Source: an uncultured Clostridia bacterium
GTDB taxonomy: Bacteria > Bacillota > Clostridia > Lachnospirales > Anaerotignaceae
Assembly (NCBI GenBank): GCA_910587735.1
Contig: CAJUNT010000017.1
Location: 1-55,814, forward strand
DNA: 55,814 bases
Direction: 5' to 3'
Shown here piece by piece: positions 9,562 through 18,792 of the stretch. The notes beneath the pieces are model-generated. The model saw nothing but the letters and a program-made list of their open reading frames with translations. It was not told where the DNA came from and ran no database searches. The translations under genes and the position numbers were made by a program. How positions within the stretch are numbered: the first letter of the stretch is position 1; each line of letters opens with the position of its first letter.

Positions 9562-11295
9562 TTATATTTTATATGGCATTGTTATAGTAAATATTGTTCC
9601 TATACCTTCCTTGCTTTCCACTTTCACTTTACCATTATAAAGCATCATAATATGTTTTACAATAGAAAGCCCCAGTCCTGTACCACCTGCTTTTCGAGAA
9701 CGACTTTTATCTACTCTATAAAAACGCTCAAAAATACGTTCAATACTTTCCTGTGGAATACCAATGCCTGTATCTTTTACTTGTAATACAAAATATTCTC
9801 CTTGGTACTTGCAATGAACTGTAACACTTCCTTTTTCTGTATATTTAATAGCATTTTCAATTAAATTAATAAACATCTGAGAGATTTTATCTTTATTACA
9901 AAAATAAAGAGGTATTTCTTCACATTCTACAATTAACTGCAATCCTTTTTCTTCCGCCTGTGTACGCAAAAGTCCTTCTATATAATGTAATATTTCTTGT
10001 ATGGATTCATATTGCATATTTGTGTCCTTTTTTCTTGTTTCAATTTCAGATAAAGATAATATATCTTGTATTAAACGATACAGTCGATGTGTCTCAATAT
10101 CAATAATTTCTAAAAAATGCTTTGCCATATCTTGATTATTCATTGCTCCTGAACGTAATGTATCTGTAAACCCCATAATAGATGTTAATGGCGTTTTTAG
10201 TTCATGAGTAACATTTGATATAAAATTACTGCGCATCTCCTCTAATTTTTTTATTTGTGTGACATCTTGAAAAACTAGTAATGTTCCTAAACTATTATTT
10301 TGATTTTTTGTCGCAAAAATAGTGCTAATATATACACGCAATATTTTGTCTCCGTTAAATCTGGATTTTAATATGACAATTTCTACAATATTTCTTTTTT
10401 CTGAAATAGATGTTTCTAACAATGTTTTAATATCATCATTTTTGAAAATTTCATAAAAATCAATTCCCTTACAGTAATTATTTTTAATATCAAATAATTC
10501 ACAGCATTGAGAATTTATCATTAATATTTTATTTTTTTTATCTATTGCAACAACACCGTTTATCATGCTATTTACAATGGCTTCCATTCTTTTATTTTCT
10601 GTTTCTAAAGCATTGATAGTCGTATTTAATTTTACACTCATATGATTAAATGTTTCTGCTAAATATCCAATTTGGTCATTTGTCGATACAGGTATTTTTT
10701 TAGTATATTTTCCTTGAGAAATTTCTGAAACTGCATTTGTTAACGTATTCAAAGGCTCTAATATTTTCTTAGATATGTAATATGAACAAAAAAATATAAC
10801 AATTGTACTAATTATAATATATATTAATATATCACTTCTTAAAGCATTTAATCCTGTCAAAGATTTTGAAAATTGTAATGTCATTTTTTCATTATCTAAT
10901 ACAATAGGTCTATCAATACTATAAACTATGCTTTTTTTTGTATTTACCATATTTTGTAATGATAATGTATTTTCTGTTTTATCTAAATTATATTGATAGA
11001 TATTATTGTCTGATTTGGAATTAGAATCACTAATAATATTTTTTTCTTTATCCATTAACATAATTTGTAATTCTAAATTATTTGCTGTTTGTTTTATAAA
11101 ATCATCTAATACTTCAGATTTTCCAGTATTATAAAGCAACTCTAACTGTTCACAAACTATTTTTGCTTCTTTTTGAATATGTTGTATACATTCATTGATA
11201 TAATATTCTTGACTAATATTAATAGCATGATAGCCAATGAAACAAACTATATTAAATATAAGTATTATATAAGATGAAAATAATTTTTTTTGCAT
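9562..11295 (-). CDS. PhoR/WalK-like sensor histidine kinase with PAS domain
   Basis: 577 residues. TM1 at about 8-26, an extracellular sensor of ~130 residues, TM2 at about 160-180, HAMP, a PAS domain (MEAIVNSMINGVVAIDKKNKILMIN), HisKA with SNVTHELKTPLTS, and an ATPase domain with LIENAIKYTEKG, DTGIGIPQES, FERFYRVDKSRSRKAGGTGLGLSI. This domain order is that of PhoR and WalK. Its ATG follows GGGAGGATTAAACT and begins 3 nt after the regulator stops, so the two are co-translated. It could respond to phosphate or to cell-wall status. The neighbouring wall genes make a WalK-like role possible but do not prove it. Confidence 0.92.
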   Translation of the reverse strand: MQKKLFSSYIILIFNIVCFIGYHAINISQEYYINECIQHIQKEAKIVCEQLELLYNTGKSEVLDDFIKQTANNLELQIMLMDKEKNIISDSNSKSDNNIYQYNLDKTENTLSLQNMVNTKKSIVYSIDRPIVLDNEKMTLQFSKSLTGLNALRSDILIYIIISTIVIFFCSYYISKKILEPLNTLTNAVSEISQGKYTKKIPVSTNDQIGYLAETFNHMSVKLNTTINALETENKRMEAIVNSMINGVVAIDKKNKILMINSQCCELFDIKNNYCKGIDFYEIFKNDDIKTLLETSISEKRNIVEIVILKSRFNGDKILRVYISTIFATKNQNNSLGTLLVFQDVTQIKKLEEMRSNFISNVTHELKTPLTSIMGFTDTLRSGAMNNQDMAKHFLEIIDIETHRLYRLIQDILSLSEIETRKKDTNMQYESIQEILHYIEGLLRTQAEEKGLQLIVECEEIPLYFCNKDKISQMFINLIENAIKYTEKGSVTVHCKYQGEYFVLQVKDTGIGIPQESIERIFERFYRVDKSRSRKAGGTGLGLSIVKHIMMLYNGKVKVESKEGIGTIFTITMPYKI

Positions 11296-11298
11296 AGT

Positions 11299-12003
11299 TT
11301 AATCCTCCCTAAATTTATATCCAAAACCTCTTACCGTTTTAATAAACATAGGGTTACTATCATCTTGTTCAATTTTTTTTCTAATGTGGCGAATATGCAC
11401 ATCTACTGTCCGTGTTTCTCCAATATATTCATAACTCCATATCTTTTCAAGTAAAACATCTCTGGAATAAACCTTTCCTGGACTTTCAGCTAATAATTTT
11501 AAAAGTTCAAATTCTTTTAATGACATTTCAATCAACACACCATCTTTTTTTACAATTTTATTCTCTAAACCAATTTCAAGCCCATGTGTAGAAATAAAAT
11601 TTTGTTCTGATTGTATTGTTTCTTTTTCTGATATGCGACGAAGTACTGCTTTTACCCTTGCTTGCAATTCTCTAATACTAAAAGGTTTTGCAATATAATC
11701 ATCTGCTCCTGTTTCTAATCCCAGTACCTTATCAAATTCATCACTTTTTGCAGTTAACAATATCACAGGTATTTTTTTTATTTTTTCAGTACTTCGTATA
11801 CGGCGAAGTACTTCTAATCCATCAATTTGAGGTAACATGACATCTAACAAAACAGCATCTATTTTTTCATTTGACAATAAATCAAGTGCAGCCTCCCCCG
11901 TTTCCACAGTAATGACAGTATAACCATTCGTTTCCAAATTATATTTTAAAAGTTCTAATATATGCACTTCATCATCAACAGCTAATATTGTTTTCTTTTT
12001 CAT
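11299..12003 (-). CDS. PhoP/WalR-like response regulator
   Basis: 234 residues. The receiver domain has VDDEVHILE, phospho-acceptor D54 in LLDVMLPQIDG and K in IAKPFSIREL. The C-terminal OmpR-type winged helix has SLKEFELLKLL and RTVDVHIRHIRKKIE, ending KTVRGFGYKFRED, which is typical of the PhoB/PhoP/WalR group. It is first in a two-gene operon with the kinase. GATAAGGAGAACATACATG supplies the ribosome site. Which regulon it controls cannot be read from this window. Confidence 0.92.
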   Translation of the reverse strand: MKKKTILAVDDEVHILELLKYNLETNGYTVITVETGEAALDLLSNEKIDAVLLDVMLPQIDGLEVLRRIRSTEKIKKIPVILLTAKSDEFDKVLGLETGADDYIAKPFSIRELQARVKAVLRRISEKETIQSEQNFISTHGLEIGLENKIVKKDGVLIEMSLKEFELLKLLAESPGKVYSRDVLLEKIWSYEYIGETRTVDVHIRHIRKKIEQDDSNPMFIKTVRGFGYKFRED

Positions 12004-12096
12004 GTATGTTCTCCTTATCTGTAATATACTTTTTTAATAAATTGTTATGATATAGAAAATAATTCCATTACTTTTATTAGTATAGCACATAGTGAT

Positions 12097-12135
12097 AAAA
12101 AAAGCTGACTTTCAGAAAATTTTCTAAAAGTCAGC
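12097..12135 (-). terminator. terminator of the EF-G-like gene
   Basis: GCTGACTTT and AAAGTCAGC form a 9-10 bp stem. On the minus strand it is followed by a run of seven U, just after the stop of the GTPase gene. Confidence 0.9.
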
Positions 12136-12150
12136 AATATGATTTACTGA

Positions 12151-14232
12151 TTATTTTTCATTTGCTCTTTGTTCAATAATTTTTTTCTGCATTTCCATAG
12201 GTGCTTCTTCATAGCGTTCAAAGTAATATTCATAATAGCCTCTACCTTGTGTCATAGAACGCAAATCTGTTGCATATTTGTGCATTTCTGCAAGAGGTAC
12301 CTCTGCAATAATGACTTTCTTTTCATTTTCAGGGTTCATACTTAATATACGTCCCCTTCTCTTATTGATATCGCCCATAATATCTCCCATATATCTTTCT
12401 GGTATGGTTACCTCTACATGAGCAATAGGCTCTAATATTGTTGGTTTTGCCTGTGGCAGACCATCTTTAAATGCTACTGAAGTTGCCATTTTGAATGCCA
12501 TTTCTGAAGAATCTACGGGATGATAAGAACCGTCTACTAATGTTGCTTTTAATCCAACAACAGGATAACCTGCAAGCACACCATTATTTACACATTCTTG
12601 TAAACCTTTTTCTACGGCTGGGAAATATTGTTTTGGTACAGAACCACCAAATATTTTTTCCTCAAAAACATAAGGCTGAGATTGGTCACCTGATGGCTCA
12701 AATTCCATCCAAACATCACCATATTGTCCATGACCGCCAGATTGTTTTTTGTATTTTCCTTGTATTTTTACTTTAGATTTAATTGTTTCTCTATAAGGAA
12801 TAATTGGGTCTGTTAAATCTACATCAATTTTATATTTTGTTTTTAATTTATTCACAACAACTTCCAGTTGCTGTTCGCCTTGTCCATAAATAATTGTTTG
12901 TTTTGTTTCTTTATTGATTTCCAAACGCAATGTTGGGTCTTCTTCTAATATTTTTGATAATGCTGCTGAGATTTTATCTTCATCGCCTTTTCCTTTTGGT
13001 GCAATACACATAGAAAGTCCTGGTTTTGGCAAATCAATTTTTTCCAATTCTACTGGGAAATATTTTGAGCAAAGTGTGTCTTGTGTAGATGTATTGGAAA
13101 GTTTTGCCAAAGCACCAATATCGCCAGCCTGCAATTCGTCTACTTCAATTTGCTCTTTTCCTCTTACAACATAAAGATGTGCTACTTTTTCATATGTGTC
13201 TTTTTCAGGATTATATACTGTTTTTGTATTATCAATCACACCAGAAAGCACACGGAATATATTTAAACGTCCAACATAAGGGTCAGATATTGTTTTAAAT
13301 ACAAAACAAGCTAAATGGTCTTTTTCAGAATTATAACGTTTCATACCCTCGCCTTCATTTTTTAAATCTTTACATAAAAAAGAAGGACGACATTCTATAG
13401 ATGGAGGCATAAATTTTACAATGGTACTCATTAAAAGTCGAATACCATATCCCATTGTAGCAGAACCAAATATAACAGGTGCAATAGAATGGTTACGAAT
13501 ACCTTTTTTCAATCCTAAGTAAATTTCTTCTAATGTTAATTCTTCATCATTAAAGAATTTTTCAAGTAAATCGTCATCGCTTTCAGCAGCAACTTCTACA
13601 ACCCATGCACGTAATGTTTCTACTTCTTCTTTTTTATCTTCTGGAATATCGCATTTTACCAATTTGCCATTACTATCTAACATTCTCGCATCTTTTTTTA
13701 ATACATTAATAAAACCTAATATACCATTACTATCTCTAAAAGGTACTTGCAAAGGTGCTACAATTTTTCCGTATTTTTCTCTTAATTGATTGATAGTATT
13801 TTGGAAATCCGCACTTTCATCATCCATTTGATTGATAAATATCATTTTTGGAATACCAATTTCTTCCGCATATTCCCATGCTTTTTCTGTACCAACTTCT
13901 AAACCTGATTTTGCTGAAACAACAATCAGAGCAGTATCTGCTACGCTCATTGCCAATTTTACTTCTCCTACAAAGTCAAAATATCCTGGTGTATCTAAAA
14001 AATTGATTTTTGTGTCTTTCCATTCAACAGGTAATATAGATGTACTAATAGAAACCTGTCTTCGTATTTCCTCTGGGTCATAGTCGCTTACTGTATTTCC
14101 TTCTGATACTTTCCCAAATCTTTTTGTAGCACCAGAATAGTAAAGCAATGCTTCTGATAATGTGGTTTTTCCACAACCGCTATGACCCAATATAACAATA
14201 TCTCGAACTTCATTTGCAGCATAATTTTTCAT
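12151..14232 (-). CDS. elongation factor G-like GTPase (FusA2 type)
   Basis: 693 residues with the full EF-G layout: GTPase domain, beta-barrel, domain III, domain IV (KIQGKYKKQSGGHGQYGDVW) and the C-terminal EF-G_C. The P-loop is GHSGCGKTT (16-24) instead of AHIDAGKTT of canonical EF-G, G3 is LDTPGYFDF and G4 is NQMD in place of NKxD. These changes mark the EF-G-like paralogue family of Clostridia and Thermotoga relatives, whose exact role is unsettled. It is not the housekeeping fusA (no rpsL/rpsG/tuf nearby) and lacks the features of TetM. It is a single gene with its own terminator; GAGGAGG lies 10 nt before the ATG. Nothing clear was seen in the 217 bp upstream (14233-14449). Confidence 0.88.
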   Translation of the reverse strand: MKNYAANEVRDIVILGHSGCGKTTLSEALLYYSGATKRFGKVSEGNTVSDYDPEEIRRQVSISTSILPVEWKDTKINFLDTPGYFDFVGEVKLAMSVADTALIVVSAKSGLEVGTEKAWEYAEEIGIPKMIFINQMDDESADFQNTINQLREKYGKIVAPLQVPFRDSNGILGFINVLKKDARMLDSNGKLVKCDIPEDKKEEVETLRAWVVEVAAESDDDLLEKFFNDEELTLEEIYLGLKKGIRNHSIAPVIFGSATMGYGIRLLMSTIVKFMPPSIECRPSFLCKDLKNEGEGMKRYNSEKDHLACFVFKTISDPYVGRLNIFRVLSGVIDNTKTVYNPEKDTYEKVAHLYVVRGKEQIEVDELQAGDIGALAKLSNTSTQDTLCSKYFPVELEKIDLPKPGLSMCIAPKGKGDEDKISAALSKILEEDPTLRLEINKETKQTIIYGQGEQQLEVVVNKLKTKYKIDVDLTDPIIPYRETIKSKVKIQGKYKKQSGGHGQYGDVWMEFEPSGDQSQPYVFEEKIFGGSVPKQYFPAVEKGLQECVNNGVLAGYPVVGLKATLVDGSYHPVDSSEMAFKMATSVAFKDGLPQAKPTILEPIAHVEVTIPERYMGDIMGDINKRRGRILSMNPENEKKVIIAEVPLAEMHKYATDLRSMTQGRGYYEYYFERYEEAPMEMQKKIIEQRANEK

Positions 14233-14449
14233 ACTTATTTTACCTCCTCTTGTTGTTTTTATAACAGGTATATTATATCGTATTTTTAATATCTTTTTAT
14301 TTTGCGAATATGCAAATGATATTATTATAATAATTCGACAATAATAATAAATATCCTTCTTTATTTATAAAAAATTATAAAATATATATCAATATCTATT
14401 ATAAAAGTGAGAACTTATTACCTTACAAGTGAAAGAAATTCTCTCCTTA

Positions 14450-15748
14450 TTATTTTACAAATCTTGGTGTATAGGACTTTTCTGTCAAAGGACGTATTTC
14501 ATATCCTTGTGATTGTAGTCCTTCTATAATTTCAGGTAATGCTTCTGCTGTTGTTTGTTTTGGCTTTGTTTGGTGCATCAATATCACAACTTCATTTTTT
14601 CCATTTGTACCATTTAATACATTACTTACAATGGTATCTTTTGGTATATTATTTCCTCTTGCATCTCCAGAATCTACATTCCAATCTACATAAATATAAC
14701 CATTTTGTTTTGCTTGCGTTGTAATATTACCCATAACACCATTTTTCATGCCAATAGAATTATTAGAACCACCTGGAAAACGCATAAAAGGAGATGTTGT
14801 TCCTAATATACTTTCTAAATACTGCTGTTCTTTGTTAAAATCAGCCCAAAAAGCATCAGAAGAAGAATAAAGTACTTCATATTTATGACTGTTTGTATGG
14901 TTTCCTATAATATGTCCTTCTGACTGCATTCTTTTTAACAATGATTCATCGCAACTTCCTGTTACAAAAAATGTTGCTTTAACATGATATTGTTTTAAAA
15001 TATCCAGTATTTTTACAGTATTTTCAGATGTACCATCATCAAATGTTAAATACGCTCTTTTGGATGAAAATTTAGTATACTGCACAGGAAAATCAGGCGC
15101 AATTTCTAGCACATCATTTAATATTTCTGAAACTTCTCCTAATGTGATTACATCATCTGCACCAATCATACCATTACTTTGTATGTCCATCAATCCTCTT
15201 GAATAAGCAAATTGCAAAGGAATCATTGCGGATTTTGAAATGTCTTCCTCAAATACAATATTTTCTCCTCCAGAAAGTTCTGCATCAGCATATATTGTTT
15301 TGATTAGACGATAAAGCAATGTAGCAAAATCACCTCTGGATATTCCTTTCGATGGTGAAAAAGTATGATTCTCCGTTCCGCTGACAATACCTAAATTGTG
15401 AGCCTGCAATATAAATTGCTGTGAATTTGCATCTACATCAGTAAAGTAATTTTCTGAAACAGTTTTCGGTTTTTTACCTGTTAATATTTCATATGTATCC
15501 ATAATATAACGACATGCCTCGCCTCTATCTAAAGAAAAACTTTGTCTTTCTAATAAATTCGGTATTACTAGTTCTGTTTTTTCTGACGATTGCTGTTGCG
15601 GTTCTTCTATTAAAACAAAATGTTCTTCTTGAGAAGCAGAAGATAACAAATTGATTTCACTTTTTGATTCAAAAGCTGGTACTGGCTGTGCAACAAGTGC
15701 CACAGATAAAAGTAATGACGGAAATGCCGCAGAAAAGAATAGGCACAT
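14450..15748 (-). CDS. SLH-domain polysaccharide deacetylase
   Basis: 432 residues. A signal peptide (SLLLSVALVAQPVPAF) is followed by SLH-like repeats at about 70-220 (FTDVDANSQQFILQAHNLGIVSG; FSPSKGISRGDFATLLYRL), which would hold it on secondary wall polymers. The C-terminal NodB domain has LTFDDGTSENT, the metal-binding HxxxH as GNHTNSHKYE, MRFPGGSNN, DWNVDSGDA and VILMHQT. It should remove acetyl groups from peptidoglycan or a wall glycan outside the cell. Unlike the broken deacetylase split across 34.7/51.1 kb, this one is complete. It is divergent from the amidase gene, sharing an AT-rich promoter region at 15749-15916. Confidence 0.87.
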   Translation of the reverse strand: MCLFFSAAFPSLLLSVALVAQPVPAFESKSEINLLSSASQEEHFVLIEEPQQQSSEKTELVIPNLLERQSFSLDRGEACRYIMDTYEILTGKKPKTVSENYFTDVDANSQQFILQAHNLGIVSGTENHTFSPSKGISRGDFATLLYRLIKTIYADAELSGGENIVFEEDISKSAMIPLQFAYSRGLMDIQSNGMIGADDVITLGEVSEILNDVLEIAPDFPVQYTKFSSKRAYLTFDDGTSENTVKILDILKQYHVKATFFVTGSCDESLLKRMQSEGHIIGNHTNSHKYEVLYSSSDAFWADFNKEQQYLESILGTTSPFMRFPGGSNNSIGMKNGVMGNITTQAKQNGYIYVDWNVDSGDARGNNIPKDTIVSNVLNGTNGKNEVVILMHQTKPKQTTAEALPEIIEGLQSQGYEIRPLTEKSYTPRFVK

Positions 15749-15916
15749 TATAATATCGCTCCTTTTTTTTATTGTTTTTTATACAAATTTACCATATTTA
15801 GTATACATTTTTCGACAATAAAACACAATAAAAAATATCTTAAATTTTTAAAAAGAGTTTCGCTTTTTACTTTCATGCATAGTATAAAAATAAAGAAATA
15901 GAAAAGGAGAAAAAAT

Positions 15917-16468
15917 ATGCCTAGAATTTATTTGAGTCCTTCTTTACAAGAATATAACCAGTTCATAAATGGTGGTACAGAAGAAGAATATATGAATTTA
16001 ATTGCAGATGCTATGGAACCTTATTTAATTGCAAGTGGTATTGAATTTACAAGAAATGACCCTTCTCAAACATTGTCAGAAGTTATTGATGAATCTAATG
16101 ATGGAGAATATGATTTTCATTTAGCATTGCATTCTAATGCTGCTTCTCCTTCCTTAGCTGGACAAATGCAAGGAGCAGATGTATATTATTGGTATGACAG
16201 CAAATGGGGAAAAGCTGGCGCAGATATTATTGCAGAAAATTTTAAGGATGTTTATCCAAATCCGAATAAAGTTAAAACTGTTCCCACATCAACATTGAGA
16301 GAATTAAGAAGAACTTATGCACCTTCTGCTCTTATAGAAGTTGCTTATCACGATAACCCCACAGATGCTCAATGGATTAAAGATAATATTGATGAAATTG
16401 CTAGAAATTTGGTATTATCACTCACAGAATATTTTGGTATTCCTTTTGTAGAACCAGAAACAGAATAA
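15917..16468 (+). CDS. N-acetylmuramoyl-L-alanine amidase (Amidase_3 type), no signal peptide
   Basis: 183 residues, a bare catalytic domain of the Amidase_3 fold. Conserved parts include the Glu in GGTEEEYMNLIADAM, His in LALHSNAA and the catalytic Glu in ALIEVAYHDNPTDAQWI. The first zinc His of the usual DPGHGG motif is absent; the matching strand reads IYLSPSLQEYN. There is no secretion signal, as in some amidases that act after mother-cell lysis or in phage lysis. The start follows AAAAGGAGAAAAAAT. It should cleave the lactyl-amide bond between MurNAc and L-Ala, provided the altered metal site works. Confidence 0.75.
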   Translation: MPRIYLSPSLQEYNQFINGGTEEEYMNLIADAMEPYLIASGIEFTRNDPSQTLSEVIDESNDGEYDFHLALHSNAASPSLAGQMQGADVYYWYDSKWGKAGADIIAENFKDVYPNPNKVKTVPTSTLRELRRTYAPSALIEVAYHDNPTDAQWIKDNIDEIARNLVLSLTEYFGIPFVEPETE

Positions 16469-16473
16469 TATTA

Positions 16474-16507
16474 AAGGGAACTTTTTTATTTATAAAAAGT
16501 TCCCTTC
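16474..16507. terminator. bidirectional terminator
   Basis: AAGGGAACTTTTT and AAAAAGTTCCCTT form a 13-bp stem between the converging amidase and lipoprotein genes. Confidence 0.88.
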
Positions 16508-16528
16508 TTATATATATTAAAATATTTT

Positions 16529-16969
16529 TTAATGATATTGATTTTCAGTATTGATATCATTTATAAATACTGGAGTATTCGGATTTGTTACAGTATACCA
16601 TTTGTTATTATAATGTATGTAACAATTTTCATTGCTATTCATTATATAACTGAAATCAATATCATTTTGCTGTTCGGATTCATATACATGAAAAGAATAG
16701 CTTTCTCCTCCCTCTGTATCTGACGGCGTTTCATTTTCTGCAAAAGAAATTTCAATTAACATTAATTCATTCAGCCAATTTGCTATTTGATTGATAGTAT
16801 CTGTATTTTCTATTGTTTTTGTGCTACTTATTCCGTTGATATAATGTGTACATTCTATTTTTGAAGCATTTGCAATTTCTTCAGTATGAATTATTTGCTC
16901 CTGCTGACAGCCTGTAAAAAGAAAAATACATAACATAATCAATATCAAACCATCTATTGCTTTTTTCAT
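16529..16969 (-). CDS. small lipoprotein of unknown function
   Basis: 146 residues beginning with a type II signal sequence whose lipobox reads LFTGC, so it should be lipid-anchored outside the membrane at Cys20. The mature part is short, acidic and Asn-rich, with a central TINQIANWLNEL helix and strands such as SYSFHVYE and CYIHYNNKWYTV. I do not recognise the family. It lies 11 nt after the C39 peptidase gene and is probably in its operon; an AAGGTG site precedes the ATG. Confidence 0.65.
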   Translation of the reverse strand: MKKAIDGLILIMLCIFLFTGCQQEQIIHTEEIANASKIECTHYINGISSTKTIENTDTINQIANWLNELMLIEISFAENETPSDTEGGESYSFHVYESEQQNDIDFSYIMNSNENCYIHYNNKWYTVTNPNTPVFINDINTENQYH

Positions 16970-16980
16970 ACTTTCACACC

Positions 16981-17790
16981 TTACTTTTTATGGATTATCC
17001 AAAATGGTCCTAGTCCTTCTCCTTTTGACTCTGATAATATTAAACCAAAAGGATATGTTTGCTGACTTCTTTGTTCGCTTTTTGGGTCTGCCACATATAC
17101 TTCGCCTTTTTCTGTAATGCCTGTTAATACAATAAAATGACCACTAGATGTAAATGTTCCCTTTCCCATTAGTGCAATAACTAAATCTCCACTAGAAAGA
17201 GCATTTGCAATTTTTTGTCCTTGTAATCTATTCGCTTGTTCTACCTGCAATCCGAATGATACTAAAGCATTTTCTATCAGTGTGTGATAACTTCCACTAC
17301 CTTCTGCACAATATCCATTTTGATATGACCAATCTGCCATTTGTTTTGGAGTGATTGTTGTGTTTGTGAATGTGGATATTATCATTGCTAAAGAAGTTGG
17401 TCCACAGCCTGTTTCTGATATGAAATCCGTTTTGCCATATGTTTCGTTTTTCCATCTAATATCTTCTTGACTATAATATACAACTTCTGTTTTTCCATAA
17501 TCATATGTAATTCCTTTTGTCAATTCTTCTGCTGTTGCTTGATTTCCTACCTGCTGTGCAATCCATTGTACTACTCTACTTTCTGAAAATGACTTTTGTT
17601 TTTGTAATGTAAAAGAAAACAAAACAAAAAGAATGATAACAGCTATCAGAAAGGAATGTCTGACAGATTCTAATTTTATTGTAGGCAAAGTTTTGTTATC
17701 TGGTATGGTAATGGCTTTGTTATGATATGCTACTACTATGAAAAAAATACCACTAAATAATATAAATTGTAATGCCATTTCTAATGTCAT
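16981..17790 (-). CDS. membrane-anchored C39-like cysteine peptidase
   Basis: 269 residues. Two N-terminal membrane segments (about 5-22 and 45-63) place the C-terminal peptidase domain outside. The domain has the catalytic Cys in ETGCGPTSLAMI, His in SGHFIVLTGI and Asp in VYVADP, the C39_2 arrangement. Family members cleave peptides such as bacteriocin leaders or act in surface-protein processing; no bacteriocin or ABC partner is next to it. I chose the ATG at 17790 because GGAGGG lies 6 nt before it; the upstream ATG at 17817 lacks a site. A 9-bp inverted repeat lies just upstream. Confidence 0.75.
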   Translation of the reverse strand: MTLEMALQFILFSGIFFIVVAYHNKAITIPDNKTLPTIKLESVRHSFLIAVIILFVLFSFTLQKQKSFSESRVVQWIAQQVGNQATAEELTKGITYDYGKTEVVYYSQEDIRWKNETYGKTDFISETGCGPTSLAMIISTFTNTTITPKQMADWSYQNGYCAEGSGSYHTLIENALVSFGLQVEQANRLQGQKIANALSSGDLVIALMGKGTFTSSGHFIVLTGITEKGEVYVADPKSEQRSQQTYPFGLILSESKGEGLGPFWIIHKK

Positions 17791-17819
17791 ATCATTCCCT
17801 CCGTTTCTTTTTATCATTT

Positions 17820-17850
17820 TTCTTTGTTACCATTATCATACAACAAAGAA
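17820..17850. promoter_or_regulatory. inverted repeat upstream of the C39 peptidase gene
   Basis: TTCTTTGTT (17820-17828) and AACAAAGAA (17842-17850) are perfect 9-bp arms with 13 nt between. There is no U-run on the minus strand, so an operator or mRNA hairpin near the start is more likely than a terminator. No regulator is assigned. Confidence 0.35.
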
Positions 17851-17940
17851 CTTAAGAAACACTCAACGTATCATTACAATATTCTTAAAATTTGGAAAAG
17901 AAAAAATGACAATTTAGAAATATACACACAATTTTAATCA

Positions 17941-18570
17941 TTATGCTTTTAAACGAAATAATCTTTGATAAATAGGAATCAGCATACCTCCTATACTATT
18001 CCCTATTGTCATAACAATTAAAGCAATTATTGTATCAAAAGTCCATGTGTTTGCCATAGCAAAATAATACATATTCGCTATAACGTGCTCAAAACCGCTC
18101 AATATAAACACCATAACAGGTACAAATACAGCAATCACTTTAATTGTACTCCCTTGGCTCTCTTTAAAAGTATCTACTGCAATAAACATCAATATACCGC
18201 AAAATATAGATAGTATCAGTATGCTGAATAAACTATCATTTAATTTTAATTCTGCCATAGAAGTTACTTTATCTGTCATTGATACTGTAAATATTCTTGT
18301 ATTCTGCACACATTTTGCTATCAGTACTGTACCGCAAAAATTTCCAATCCATGTAATAATCAATTCTAAAATATATTTTGGCTTTTCAAAAGGAACATAA
18401 CCTATTTTACCTGTATATAACTGCAAACGAAATACTACAACAGTAAACAGCCCTACTCCAAACATACAAGCTCCTAATGCTTTATTCTCTTGAGAAAGAA
18501 AAACAGTTCCTCCCATACCAATCATAAAACCTGCTAATACCGCTGACACAAATTGTCTTAATTGCTCCAT
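17941..18570 (-). CDS. formate/nitrite-type (FNT) channel
   Basis: 209 residues, somewhat short for the 250-280 usual in this family, with about six membrane segments. The FNT signature is clear in FILSGFEHVIANMYYFAMA, including the conserved pore His, and in the N-terminal AGFMIGMGGTVFLS. The family forms pentameric channels for formate, nitrite or hydrosulfide. The ZTP riboswitch just ahead of it points to formate and one-carbon metabolism. AGGAGGG precedes the ATG. The N-terminal tail is minimal, which explains part of the short length; no frameshift was seen. Confidence 0.85.
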   Translation of the reverse strand: MEQLRQFVSAVLAGFMIGMGGTVFLSQENKALGACMFGVGLFTVVVFRLQLYTGKIGYVPFEKPKYILELIITWIGNFCGTVLIAKCVQNTRIFTVSMTDKVTSMAELKLNDSLFSILILSIFCGILMFIAVDTFKESQGSTIKVIAVFVPVMVFILSGFEHVIANMYYFAMANTWTFDTIIALIVMTIGNSIGGMLIPIYQRLFRLKA

Positions 18571-18610
18571 ATAAAAACCCTCCTATTTATATATCACTTT
18601 GTGCAAAATA

Positions 18611-18651
18611 AAAAAAGCCGTGTCTGAACAATATCGCCCAGACGGTCGGCT
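18611..18651 (-). terminator. riboswitch-controlled terminator
   Basis: AGCCG-A-CCGTCTG pairs with CAGACA-CGGCT, followed on the minus strand by a run of U. The 5' side of the stem contains the ZTP pseudoknot bases, so the two folds exclude each other. Confidence 0.8.
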
Positions 18652-18703
18652 AAAATAGTCATACTTCATGTGGTAATCCACTTCCGTCAGTTATATGACT
18701 TCT
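18611..18703 (-). ncRNA. ZTP (pfl-type) riboswitch
   Basis: On the minus strand the order of elements fits the ZTP/pfl RNA. A P1 strand AGTCATA pairs with TATGACT. The internal ACTGACGGAA matches the conserved ACUGGCGRAA block, then a GTGG-ATTA-CCAC hairpin. After P1 comes GCCG and a loop with CCGTCTGGGC, the counterpart of CCGCCUGGGC. The pseudoknot bases co-vary (ACGG with CCGT). The loop overlaps a terminator stem (CGTCTG/CAGACA) ending in U7, so ZTP binding should prevent termination. It lies directly before the FNT gene and just after a consensus promoter. Recognised from motif memory, not from a covariance search. Confidence 0.85.
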
Positions 18704-18708
18704 TTTTT

Positions 18709-18737
18709 ACTATACAAAAAAAGTAATGACTTGTCAA
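18709..18737 (-). promoter_or_regulatory. sigma-A promoter of the riboswitch-FNT transcript
   Basis: On the minus strand TTGACA (18737-18732) is separated by 17 nt from TATAGT (18714-18709). Transcription should begin at about the first base of the aptamer. Confidence 0.85.
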
Positions 18738-18792
18738 TGAAAATTAAATTAAAATAAAATTCTGTTTTCATTATTGTAAAATTTTTTTATGT

